A stretch of 64,000 bases of DNA from Lumnitzera littorea. Taxonomy: Eukaryota; Streptophyta; Magnoliopsida; Myrtales; Combretaceae. The stretch's first letter is position 1; the number at the start of each line of letters is the position of its first letter. This document shows positions 47,531 through 60,370 of this stretch, in pieces. The position numbers and the translations under genes are program-made. Where the stretch lies: the NCBI GenBank assembly GCA_024138015.1, contig JAMXBB010000010.1, positions 15,099,835 to 15,163,834 on the forward strand, given 5' to 3'. The notes below the pieces were generated by a model. It was given only the letters and a program-made list of their open reading frames with translations, did no database searches and was not told the DNA's origin.

Positions 47531-50500
47531 AATTGAAACAGAATAATATTAAAATCATATGAGGAAATATATTACCGTATTTTCATCCATATCCATATCC
47601 ATATCTATATCTCGAAGAAATTTATATTTATATTATATATATATATATAATATTTAATAGCGTACCTTTTTATACTTCCTAAGTATTTACTTCCACTATC
47701 ATGTTTTCCAAATGCATTATATAAAAACATAGAAAAAATATTCGATACATTACAATTTGTCTTTAATAAATAATTAATATATATATATTAAAAGTATTAA
47801 AAGAACTTTGGTGGTTACAAAACCACTATTTTTCAAACATCTTTCTACTAAAATCCCGCTATATTAGAAAAACATTAGTTAGATTCATTGATAATATAGG
47901 AAGTTAATTTCGTTTTAAAAATCATTATCAATACATTTATGGAATTAAGTAGGTTTTTTATTTTCCCTCCCTTAATCTATTTATACAACAATTTATTTAT
48001 TTATACAAAATTTAAAAATAAATAGAGTGCACCAATTTAAAAGATATATTTATTTATTGTTCAAATAGCGTTTTTTAAATACTGTATCTATGAACTTTTA
48101 GATTTGTAAAATCTATTATTTTTTTATGTAATGTTATGAAAAAACTTGATTTACAAAATAAGTTGAATATATTATTTCTTTCCCTTCAAAAGTATATATA
48201 TGATATTAAGAATTTTATATTTGAATGATATGAATATTAATATTTGAAAAGAATGGATCGGACTTAATTTCTTTTTCTCCTAATAAATTGTATTATGTAT
48301 CGGAGGAAAAATAATTACCATCCCGAGGCAGAAGGGAAGTATACGCTTTGCTAAAATATAATATATGGTAGGAAACTTCATAAAGTGATGGAATTTTTTA
48401 GTATATTTATATCATTATTGGTGTTGGCTTAGGAAGATGTGTGGTTTTGATATGTCAAATGTCAATGATGTCGCAATGATACGGTGATTTCATACGGTCG
48501 TGGTCCTCTTGTACCGATTCTCCATAATTATTATTGCATCCCGTGACACCTAGTTATTCATTGTGTTTAGCAACGGAAACGGTTCTAGTGTTCCCGAAAT
48601 ATGGCTATGCAAACATCTTAATGTTTCGCTAACATTAATTTAATTTAGTTTCATGAATATCCATTTTTAATGGAGTAGATCAAATTTGATTCCTTCATCT
48701 TCAAATTATATCAATTAACCCAAAAAAAAGTTTAATGTTTCAATAGTATAATTATATAAATAAATTAGTCACATGAATCAATTTATTTTAAGCTATTAAT
48801 ATTTAAAGATTATAATTAATATTTTCGATCAGTTTAAAAAGTTGATTTTACATCTATACTCGTTTGACCTATGGATTAGAGTAGGCCAACCTATTATAAG
48901 TTAGATTAGTCTATTAGTTTTTGCTTCGCAACATCGTTAACTCCATTGATTATTACTTTTTCATATCATCCTAAAATTGAGAGAAAATGTTTTTATACTT
49001 AATTATATTTAAAAATAAATGCAAAATTATATATTAATATCCTAAAAAGTATCTTTATTTTCTAGTGAAATAGTAGTTTGATTTATCATAACAAAAACAA
49101 ATTCTTAAAAAGATCATGTTCTTAGTTTAATTTGTATAATACACGATTTAAAAAGTACAACTAAATACAAATAAATATTTTCATCATGTAAATTGGCTAT
49201 TCATGATCTCTAATATTATTTAGATAAAGCTTTGCATATGAAAGAAAATCAATCAAGTGGTTATATGTATGTATTGTGAAATTAATCGACGAAATTAATG
49301 TAATTCACCAATATTTTAATCTTTTATAAGGGCTTAAGAGATGTGAGCCAAACTTAGAAAGTTATATTATTATTTTAGTAGTTAGGCAAACAACTTAAGA
49401 TATACAAGGGATGTTTCCACAGAAATAAATTTGGGCATAGAAAACGTGTTAATTACCAATACTAGGAAAATACCAAATCAAACCTTGCACAGTAATGAGA
49501 ACGTAGCTGACCCTCACACGACAGCTGGACTTGTCTCGTGTGGTAACATGGCCATGTACACCTATGTTTATGTTGATTTGAACGGGTAGTCATGATGAAA
49601 GCAATAACTTATTTGTTAATTAAAGTCCTCCCTGTTCATGTGTTTTCTTTTTGTTTTTTTTTTGGTTTTGTCCTTTTCAAGCGTATTATCTGGGAAATAT
49701 TTTAATATCCTCACGCTGAGGGTGGCGGACTATATCTTTTTAAAGAAGGTCTTGCGATTTGTATTGGTAGATTGTATTTTATATATTAAATTTTTATTAA
49801 AACAAAAAATGAATAAATTAAATAGAAATTATAAATGATAAATTATATCATTGTGTATCATATCAATTTCGTATATTATTCTCTTTATGTTGGATTTATG
49901 CTAATGTTAGGAGGAATAAATATTTAGTTTTATTGTATGATTTCTCGGTGAAACCGGATATTCTAATATACCTTGCGTTGCTCGATTTGCAACTTACGGA
50001 CTTGACATGTACTCATAATAATGTAATAATTTATGTACGAATATTTTATATACATTATTTCAAATAGAATCTTATTGTCTCGAGTCCCGTCAAGAAATGA
50101 TGCCCCGGCCATCTAAATTTACCACTTTTAAGATAAAAAGAACTCGCCATTTGCTAATGAAAATTTGATTGCTAATCATTAGGGTTGCAATTTCGAATAC
50201 CAAAAATTCCTCCACAATTATTCAATCAACTGCTTAACAATAAAAAAAAAAAAAAAGTACGTCAATATTTCTTGTAAAAAGATTGTACAAATTAGAACTG
50301 TAGATCAAATAACACGAAAAATAATTGGATTAATTACACACAAAAATATCTGTATTTTCATCCTTTATTAAGTTGTATAATCGTCTTTTGATTTTTTACG
50401 CTCATTATATACTTGTATTTTCCTTTCTTTTAAAAACTTTAGTTATAGGAACGTGTAAACATATGATAAAAGAAAAAGCCCAAAAGTCATTCCCCTTTCA

Positions 50501-52080
50501 TTTCTCTAATCTATTTTGGATATTTTTCCTTGAAATGAAAAAAAAAAAAAAACAAAATGCCTTATTAAACACAGAAATAAAAAATGTAAAAAATCAAAAT
50601 ACAAATATGTAAGATGAAATATAATTATAGTACAAATAAACTATTGATAATAGTTGGCCACGTGTACTAGTCATCTAAGTCAAGCGATGAACGATGTATA
50701 GGAATTCACTCGGATGAAGTGATTTTATTCGAAAAATATCTTTAAGCGTTGTGATTTTGACAATATTATAAATAGGTAGTTTTGATTGTAACGGTGTAAA
50801 CACAGAAAATGCATCGTGTGCACAGTAAAATTTATAGAAGTAATTATCGAATTTAACTGCAAAGTGAACCAAACAGACTGATTGGTAGTTCAAAGGCATA
50901 GGAACGATAAGATGTTGTCCTTTTATGTTTCACTTTTTATATAACAAGACAAACTACTTGTTGCACTCATCGCAAATTAGAAAACTTCTCCTTCCTGTTA
51001 GATCAATGAAATTTTCGTTTGTTGAATTGATCTATAATTGTTCGTTGATCTATGCTGTAAAAGTGATATTTTCTGTTCAGAGATGTCACCATTAGGAGAC
51101 CTTTATCGGAGTTGCTTATCCTCGTTTCCTAAGCTAAGGATTCGCTTAATTAATAAAGTTGACTCCAAAATAGATGTTCTTATTCTATTTCTATTTATCA
51201 GTGCTAGTTTTACTGTGATTTTTATATTATGAATCTTGTAAAAAAATATATATGAGTATTAAAAACTTTTTTTTCTTTTTTTTTTTTAAAGAAATATCAA
51301 AAGTATAAAATGAAAAATTTCTTATAATACCAACATGACTATGTCATAATCAATTAATTGGAAAAAAAAAAGAGATAATTTTTTCAAAATTTTTTTAACC
51401 AATCAGTACTTAAATTTTTTCTCCTTTTTATTTTATGTATTTGACACTTAAATTAGATAAAAAAATTTTCAAAAAAAAAAAAAAACCCTAAAAGTTTTTT
51501 TTCTCAAATCTAGGAGTTAATGATAGTGCCACTATTTTAGAAATTGAAAGTATTTTAATAAAAATTAGTTTGTATTGTAGAACTTGTTTTTTAAAAAAAA
51601 TTTAAATAGCTAATCACGTAAATATAACGGTTTTTTTTAATAAAAAAACTAAGCAACACACTAAAGTTTTTTTTTTTAAAAAAAAATTGAAATAGCTAAT
51701 TATGTAGACATAATGGTTTTTCTTAAATATAAAAACTGAGCGATATACTAATTTTTTTTAAATTAAAAATTATTCTAAAACTACGATGATTTGATTTTGC
51801 ATACTAGATACGTAAGTAATTTTCAATGCAACGTGATAAAAAAATTTTAATTTTGAAGTCGTTTGAAATATAATAAATACATCTTGATTATATTTTATAT
51901 ATAATATAATTTTTCAGTGTATGGTATAATACTCATTATGTAACAAAAATATAGTACAAATGTTTAGTATCGAAATTTAAGTTTCTTTCAAATTTCAAAT
52001 TTACATGTGTTGGTATGTAAAATTGTTGTATAGGAAAGTAGAAAAATGAAATTGCTCGAGAAAAAGAAAAATTTAAAGAA
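47531..52080. other. Gene-poor AT-rich DNA
   Basis: No coding gene is supported. AT microsatellites occur near 47633-47652 and 47778-47790. The short open frames at 49638, 50373, 50675 and 51038 have AT-driven composition and no family resemblance. The block 50650-51240 is slightly more complex, but I cannot name it. Confidence 0.5.
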
Positions 52081-52330
52081 AAAAAAAGAGAGGACCTATC
52101 AGGGGCCGTTGAATCGGAGTGTGAATTATCGAGCCTATTGCATCGGTCTCAGTCAAGCTGGTCACGATTAACCTGCCCCTAGGCTTATGATCCGCTGGGG
52201 CCGGGCGGGGTTCAACCCAACCGTATGTCTAATCAGGTATCTACTGGTACCAATAAAAAAAGGGTTCTAAGTACTGGTTGGGATTATTTAAGATAGGTAC
52301 CTCCATATCAGCACAGGCGCTGGAAATATT
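52081..52330. other. GC-rich island in AT-rich DNA, unassigned
   Basis: A sharp local rise in GC includes GCTGGGGCCGGGCGGGG (52192-52208) and TCTACTGGTACCAATA. Palindrome-like CCGG/GGCC words suggest the end of a DNA transposon (hAT or similar). No matching partner end was found nearby. Confidence 0.3.
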
Positions 52331-54009
52331 TTCTTTTTTCCTTTTTTCTTCATAGGATAATGACACAGAGAATCACAAGTTTCTCGTGTGATCCAATCTT
52401 AACGACTTGATATGAAATAAATAAATAAATAACATCCTTGCACTGTCATACTTTATCTAGAGCAACCGTTCCGCAGTATCAACAGCCTTTTTTTCATTCT
52501 TTTATATATATATATATATGCTCATAAAGAAAACTTACCTTCAATGATTGAGACCATCCGTTTCGGAAAAAACCCGAATAAGAGTCCGCATTTATAGTCG
52601 AGATCCTTGGAATAGGAATTTCTAAACCGACGGCCATAGCGAAATCAAATCATCGACAAAAATAAAATTTAAAATGTCGACGATTTAAATCGGTATTCAT
52701 GCAATCTGACATGGACTTACTAGAGTTTTAGTGAAAGATTATTAATTTATGGAAAAAAGGAAGATAAAGGGTGGCCACTCACCAGGTGGTCGGCCCCATC
52801 ACTCAAGCATAGAGGCGATTATTTTAATTTTCTTTTATTTTTTTCTTGCGTTTTTTTTTTAAAGTTTTTTAATTTATTATGTTATTTAATTAAATACTAT
52901 GTATTTATAAAATTAATTATCACGAAATAACTAAAAGCTAAATACGTCCTCTAGTGGACAAATATAAAAGCGTTATGAAAGATGGGTACGTAATTTCTAG
53001 AAAAAAGAAAATACCTGTTTACAAAGTGAAAAAGCTTAAAAGCAGTGATCTATTAAGTATAATCTATCCTGCATATATTAAATGGATCATTATGGTTTCT
53101 TATATATGTTTTATGAAAATTTTAGGGACAATGTTGTACAACTTTAATTGAAAATTCAGTTTAATATCTTTGTTATCCAATTAAATTTTTTTATGTCATT
53201 GTTACTACATCTTGCACAAATATACCATACATATCTCACTTTGATTGGTGGCTACACCAAACAAATAATAATAATCACATAAAAAAGTTTTAATTAGATA
53301 ACAATTTGACAAATTGAAAGTTTAGGTCATAAATTGAACTTTCAACTAAAGTTTAGATAATGTTAGGATATTATCTCAAAATTTTATGATGTAGTATTGT
53401 TAAGTATTTTAATATTTTACATTTATAATTATATCATTGCACATAATCAATTTATATATTATGGATGATGATACATAAGCCAAGGGCTTGAGCTGAAAAA
53501 GAGAACAAATTAATGGTGTGGTACAATATGGCTCAATAGGTTATGTCTATTAAACAAAAACTCAATGTAGTCAGCACTTTTCTCATATTTCAAATTATTT
53601 ACTTATTTTGGCTAGAAATTGCAATGCATCGTCGACATATAAGACGGTTTCCTTATATAATTTAAAATGACTCATTAAAATATATAAAAATCAATTAAAT
53701 AATGGCGTAAATACTGAAGATTTAACTAAAAAAGAAAATGTTAACTAGATTCCTCGTTTTGGTGGAATAGTTAAGAATTTTAATTTATATCCATTAGATT
53801 TTGGCACTTAATAATATAATTAATTTAACAGTTCAGATTTAATGGATAAAAAATTAAAAGTGATGTAAAAAGTTAGGTTGATCTCATTAAAAACATGAAC
53901 AAACCTAGAAAAATCTAGATATCAAAAAGCTTTCAATCTACCCATCTATAAATTAATTGTCATGTTTTGATGCTACATAATGAAATTGCTAGACCTATGT
54001 AAGTACCAA
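52331..54009. other. AT-rich intergenic DNA, nothing recognised
   Basis: There is a TA tract at about 52503-52520 and no gene. The 65-codon frame at 52954-53151 is not recognised. Confidence 0.5.
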
Positions 54010-54565
54010 TGTTGAATTATGAATCGATTCAAAACCAGCTCGTTAAGCCTTAAGGATTTAGGCGATTTAACCATCATAATCTATTGAACTACTTTTGAAC
54101 CGACGGTTTGGCCTAACAGTTTAAGATCGAGTCAACTCTAAAAATTTAAAAAATATATATAAATAATATATAATATATTATTTTTTAATAAACTATATAT
54201 ATAATGCAAACAAATATATAATAATTAATATACTATATATTTACTATAATACACATATATCATATATATTATGCTATACATAATATAACATCGTGTATTC
54301 ACCATTATACGATCTAAATGAATTATTTTGAGATTGAAAAAAAATTAAATCGAAAATAAAAAATTTTATTCATGAGCAACGATATAAAGTTTTAAATTTA
54401 ATTAAAAAAAGATAAATAGTTTACAAATTATTTATAATAATTTAAAAAATTTTTAAAAAATAAAAAGAAAAAAAAAACCCACCATCTCTTGAACTATCGA
54501 TTCAAGCGATCAATCCAAGTTCAACCTTTTAAAAGCCGAGCTCTATTCATTCTCTTATCAACTTA
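54010..54565. mobile_element. Candidate MITE with imperfect inverted ends
   Basis: The left end has GAATCGATTCAAAACCAGCTCGTTAAG. The right end, read in reverse, has GAATAGAGCTCGGCTTTTAAAAG and CTTGAATCGATAGTTCAAG. The central part is almost pure AT. Such AGCTCG/TCGA-rich ends around an AT-rich core are typical of non-autonomous hAT elements. Borders are approximate. Confidence 0.4.
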
Positions 54566-55269
54566 TAAATCAATAGTTCTAGACTGGATTGGCGCGGTGA
54601 AAACATCCATACATTACAGTGGGCACTGGCCAATAGGAACACCGATACTACTAGTGCAATGCTTTTTTGGCCCTCATATTGTGAGAGTTTGAAAATCATG
54701 TTATCCTGAATTTGGGTGTCATTGGTCGCTTGGTTTACTGTCACCATGAGAATATAATTATAAAGTAAAGTTACGAAAGTAACACAACACAAGTGAATGA
54801 TGTGATTATGACATACATCATACCTCCATTCAATTTCATATAATTTTAGTATGGATGTAAATTGAATACAAAATGAAAAAATGAACACAATATACTAGCA
54901 TGACTTATCACCCTTAACATGCAATCAAATTTTGATCCATAGATTTTTGAAGTCTAAAGCATTGAATATACCTCGTAATTAAACCAACAATCTCATATGG
55001 CATATTATATTCTCTTCAACATACCAGTACGTCGGTTTTAGTCATCATCTTGAGTGAAGTCAATAAAGTCATGGGTTTTCTTTTCTTTTCCTTTTTTTTT
55101 TTTTTTTTAGCCATATGCAGCAAATTATCCTTGAATTAATAAAGTCCATATGAACTGCATGTAACTTGCTAGGCACGTTATTTTTTCTTTCTTTTCTTTA
55201 ATTACATTAAATTTTTTTTTTAGTTACTCTTGCGTTATATTATAACTTGGAGAAAGAGAATTTAAGTAT
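54566..55269. other. AT-rich intergenic DNA, nothing recognised
   Basis: No gene is supported. The overlapping open frames at 54489-54692 and 54547-54888 look like chance frames. Confidence 0.5.
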
Positions 55270-55870
55270 AAACAATTTCGTTAGAATATTAATATTCATT
55301 CGAGTTCGTAGGCAGATTGTTGTTTAGTAAGGAAAAAGAAAGCACACAAGTTTAAGATGAAGAAAGAACCCCACTTACGGAAACGTGCACAATATAATGT
55401 GTATTATCGAAGAATAATGAAAATAGAGGAGATCCCAAGAGAGAAGATGACACGTACAACGATTTACATTGAAAATCCCACTACAAGATAAAGAAATTAT
55501 ATAAAAAGTAGGATCCACAACTCAATGCCACGATGAAAGGAAGGGGAAGGTACAAGAGAACTACTTAGATGTTCAATTCACTTGCAGTTTTCATATAAAT
55601 CCCACGAGACTCTTCGTTTTCCTATTATTTTAAAGTAAGATTATTCAAAGTAAAACCTCAAAGCCTTCTTATTTATAAAACTGGGTATAAGTAAATGTAT
55701 GCTACAAACACCGATAAGAAACAAAAAGAAATCGTAGAATTACCACGTAACAAGTTTAGTAGATTTGTAACCTCACTTTGATTTATTGATGTTTAATTGG
55801 ATCGACTAAACTTCAGTTTAGCTGAGCGGTAATTAGCTAGTCTTCTTAGGCCCATTTTCAGTCAATTGAT
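55270..55870. repeat. Possible solo LTR (Ty1/copia-like)
   Basis: The region contains ACGATTTACATTGAAAATCCCACTA (55459-55483). It resembles the ACGATTTACGTGGAAAACC word frequent in plant copia LTRs. Moderately complex sequence follows, including CCCACGAGACTCTTCGTTTTCC. No second copy or coding domain is present and the ends are unclear. Confidence 0.3.
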
Positions 55871-58800
55871 CCTCTCATTTTTACAACACCGATCGATAGA
55901 ACAATCTTTAAAAACAATAGATTCCATCTCCTTCTCCAATAGGTACTATAATATGTAAAAAAATGGTTGGTCTAAAGAGATTATATTTTATTTATTATAT
56001 TAAAAGGAAAATACATTTTTAAATGTCTACAACTAATAATTTGATTTCTTATAGTTTTAATACATTAAATAAATTTGCATGATAATTATTTATAGAATCT
56101 AAATCCGTTTCACAAACTTCTCCACTATCGTCCATTACTTACATAATCTTTCTAACTATATAGTTATTATTTTCGGTTATACTTACTTCTATGATTACTA
56201 TTCTTTTATTTGTCCATTATTTTATTTGTAGACATTGTTATTATTTAAAAAATTCATTATATTTTTTATTTGATCAATATTTAATATTACAGTAAGGATT
56301 TTTTGTTTGGAAAATTTATTTCAATTTTAATTTTATCAACAGTTACTATTAACATTTTTCTATGTTATTAAGTCCAAGTTTTTTTTTTCTTATATTTTTT
56401 ATACACATAACATAGTATTTTATAAATATGAAATAAGTCTTGCATGAATAACATAAAAATGAGTCACAACAAAAAAAAAAAAAAAAGAAAGAAAAAAAAA
56501 ATCCTTCAATGGTTATAAACCAATGGTGCACGTTTCTATTGCTAGGTCGACAACATCCTCATAGGATTCCATTAAATTCTGTCGGTCCAAAAGAGCAACC
56601 TAAACTTTATATCCTTCTTCCTCGATGTATTTTCCTAACTTGTAGTGAAACATGGAGATGCACTTTTGAATATGATAGAGTAAACTCATCGAATAAAGCA
56701 TCCTTCCCAACTAGAGCAGGGCTTCCAAATTGGAGCCGAACCTACCGGTTCACAATTTCCTTAATGAAGAAAACCAACCCAGTCAATCATAATTTTAGGT
56801 TAGGTTCAAGAGGATTTGCATTTATTTATACATAATTACAATCAAATAGAGTTCTAATATTATCAATGTGGCACAAAAACCTAAAACATGAGTTCCTAGG
56901 ACAAAAAGTTAGTCTTAACTGAGATGCTTAGGAATAAGAACTTTCTTCTAGTAAAACTCTATAAATACTAATTTTATATGATTTTAAAGCATATTTAATT
57001 CTTGGCAACACATTAGATATGGTAAATGCAAAATAATTTTTTCTTATTTTACATAGAAATAGTTTGATATTTTAATATAATGTAAGTGAATGTTTTATCT
57101 ACTATTTTTTTAATTTATTTTTTATTCTTAATTCTTCTTCTTCTTTTTGTTTTTTTTTTTTTTTTTCAAAAAAAGAGTTGTTGCAGATGATCTTGATTAG
57201 ACCTATCAGGTTGATAAGTCTAGATGGTTGAACTATCTTCAACCCATAAACAGGGGTCTATCATCAAGTCTAAAATCGGATAGGTAGGCCAGTTTTAGGT
57301 TTGAGTTCGTTAGGTCAGTTTTGGGCTAAGTTATAGTTTAGATCCAAATGGTACTAAGGTCTATTCATAACCTAAACATTTTGCTACATAAAATATAACC
57401 TATTTTCATTCTTACCAAATTGATAACTCAAATACCTAGACTGTAAGTTTTTAAAAGTTACGTTTAGTTGTAAGAATTGAATAGGGCAAACAAAATGGGA
57501 TAGTATAAATATGAGGAATATAGAACAATACAACCCTACTATATTATATTTGGTTTGTATAATACTGGACATAGACCTTTATGATCTCTCTTATTTAGTA
57601 TATATAAGTGCTGAATTATCATCTATCCACAATATTATATAATATATTTTTTATTATATTTTTATATTATTTAAAATTACTAAAAAGGTACAATTTGAAC
57701 GGATTATAACAAGGTACTTTTGAGATTTCCAAAAACCATGTTTTGTGAAGTTAAGTTTTAGATCATACTTTAATGGGACAAATTTTAAATATTTTGTCTG
57801 GTCCTTGACAACCCCTCTTTTTTAGTAATTAAGTTAAAATTACAAATCAAACATTGAATAAAAAATTGTGTCCAATCTTATCTTATAAATTTTGCACAAC
57901 CAAAATGATACCAAAATGAACATAGACAAAAGTAGGACAATCAAATTAAAGTAGTATTTGGTTGGTAGAATAGGATACAAGGAGAGTTGGACAGTACAAC
58001 TCTCTTCTACCATGTTTGGTATATGTAAAAACAACACAACACAAGAGATGTATTTATTTGTACTTTGACATTAAATTTCATACAACCAAATATATAGCAA
58101 ATTTTTTTTTTTTTTTGGGTTTTAAGTTAGTAGTGTAAGGATAGTAATTATGCAAACCAATTAATGGAATAAAAACTTTATTTAGCATAAAAATATGATA
58201 ACCAAATGATACCTAAAAGTTTTAACAATCATACATCTACTTGACCAAACTTCTATAAAAGTATGAAAACTAATTGTTTAGTATAAGACCGATTTACCTT
58301 ATGGTAAGCCAAGTCAATTACCTCCATTTAAGACTCTTAACCCGATCTTAGATAGGAAAGCATAAGGACAATGTCAGAATTTACTTGTCTAAATCTTTGG
58401 TATTTTTTTTTTTAAATTTTATATTTAGAGTTTGAAATATCGTGTAAGTGAACTAACGTCCCGTTATTATAGATATTCATGGAGTAAAGAAAAATCTCAT
58501 TATTGCAGCACCCCAAGCAGTTAGATTATGCAAGGCAATTTATCGAGAAGAGTAGAAAAGTAATGGTAAGGTAGGGAAAAAAATTCGTATCAAATTTAGA
58601 TTTTCTAATTAAATTTTATTAGTTGAAAATATATTGCATCTTCCAAAATTTCAGATTCAGTAAGACTTTTTTCTAATAAGGATTATAGTATTCATGGATA
58701 TATTTGTTCAAAGAAGAAGTGACATTGCAATACTGGAGGAACTAGCATGACGCGTGTGAAAATTATATGAATAATTGCCAACAACATTATCAGACTTGGT

Positions 58801-59640
58801 TCAAGAGATTAACTCAAGAATATAAATGGGTTAATGGTCTAAAGCGTCAAATTGGTACCGAATTAGGGGCAATAAAAATATTAATATTTAATTTATAGTT
58901 ATTCATAAAGCAATAAAATTACTCGTATTTTTAACATTTGAAAGTTGGGAATTGTGTACAATTTAATTTTTTATTTTTCTTGTATCTAAATTTAATTTTT
59001 TAGTAAATTACTATATTTTCTAGAAAAATACCTAGGAAAAAAGCACATTTCAACTTGAAAAAACTGGTTGAGTCCTATAGAGATTAAATTAAACTAGACG
59101 GGTCAATAAAAATAAACTAAGATCATTATAGATAAGGATTAAAGAACTAACTTTAATCTATTTTTTTGATCGAGTTAAATTCAACTAAGTTGGATTGAAC
59201 ATATCAAGCCGGTCTTCCAATGTTGATTACTAATAATATTTTATATCAACAAATCATTCAGTTATGGAATGGAACTTAGAAATATTTGCGATTTGCGTAA
59301 AAGTAAAAGGATATATACGGGTACCAAAACTAGTCCAATCATTAGTTTTTTTTTTTCCCCCTTTTCTGCCACAATTTTAGCCACTAGTTAACAAAAAATA
59401 TTACATGACAAAACCTAGTTAATTTAACTTTGGTTGTCTGCATTGGTCATTTCTCCTCAATCCTTCCAAGCATAAAAATCGGAACAACTTCAAATGTAAG
59501 CACCGTGTCTCTCCCATAACCATCCTCCCTTCTTTCGTTCTGACAAACAACACATGGCACAAGAACGAAAAAACTAAGAAAAAAAAGAAAAGAACCCATC
59601 ACTAACACACCCAATACCTGCTACAACGGTAGACAAGCAC
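55871..59640. other. Gene-poor AT-rich DNA with MITE-like patches
   Basis: No coding gene is supported. The 108-codon plus frame at 56509-56835 has no family resemblance. A patch at 57175-57345 (ACCTATCAGGTTGATAAG, then GGTAGGCCAGTTTTAGG) looks like a DNA-transposon end. Around 57955-58025 the words GTATTTGGTTGGTAG and CATGTTTGGTATATG recall the TGTTTGGTT ends of Tourist-type MITEs. None of these could be delimited. Confidence 0.4.
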
Positions 59641-59900
59641 CAAGATGACGAAAAGTGCATATGAAGAGTAAAGAGTGAAGAGGCGAGACGAGAAGAAGTA
59701 AAATAAAATACTAATTAGGAGAGGGTTGAGATAGAGGAGACTTGAGAGAAAGAGAGGAGGTTGACGCTAGGGGTGAGGAGGACTGGAGGGATAGACTAGA
59801 AAAGTGAATGAAATCTGGAAATGGCGACAGGCGTCAGAAAGTAGAGAGAAGCGTGGATGCTTTGTTTTAGTAGGTAGAGGATCAGGGAATTTTACTTCTT
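59641..59900. other. Purine-rich, strand-asymmetric segment
   Basis: The plus strand is markedly purine-rich (GAAGAGTAAAGAGTGAAGAGG, GGAGACTTGAGAGAAAGAGAGGAGG and similar) with few homopolymers. It codes for nothing recognised. On the minus strand it would be a CT-rich tract like those in plant promoters and 5' leaders, but no gene follows. Confidence 0.4.
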
Positions 59901-60370
59901 AGATTGGGGAAAAGATTCAGTGCTATTAACTCTACTTAGTGCAAGTACTATTATTAAATCTTATATATCACTCGTAATTTACGTGATATGCTTTTATAAT
60001 TGAATCATTTCTCCTTAGATAGATTAGGCTTATTTCATTTTATAAGCACCTAAAAATTCTATTTATTTATTTATTTTTGAATTATTATTATTGAACTAGT
60101 TTGCTATTCGGTTTGATGTCCGGTTTCGTTTGAATAATTGAATTGCAAACCAACATATTTCATTTGAATAGTTTAATTGAATTGCAAACCAACATATTAA
60201 ATACGAAATGAATCGAGTTGACACAAAAAGAAAGTTAATTTTTCTATTTGGTTTGGTTTGGTTAGATCTTTTTTTTTATATATTTTTTTTAGTTCAATCT
60301 TACTAATAAAATTAGATTTTGAAAAATTATATCCAAAATCTATTTTTTAACTTTTAATATCTATATAAAA
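59901..60370. other. AT-rich DNA with a small direct repeat
   Basis: The words TTGAATTGCAAACCAACATATT (60138-60159 and 60178-60199) occur twice, about 40 bp apart. No gene is seen. Confidence 0.5.

Noticed and set aside
56509..56835. 108-codon plus-strand frame
   Set aside because: No recognisable domain, no promoter or splice context, and it follows an A-rich tract. Probably chance.
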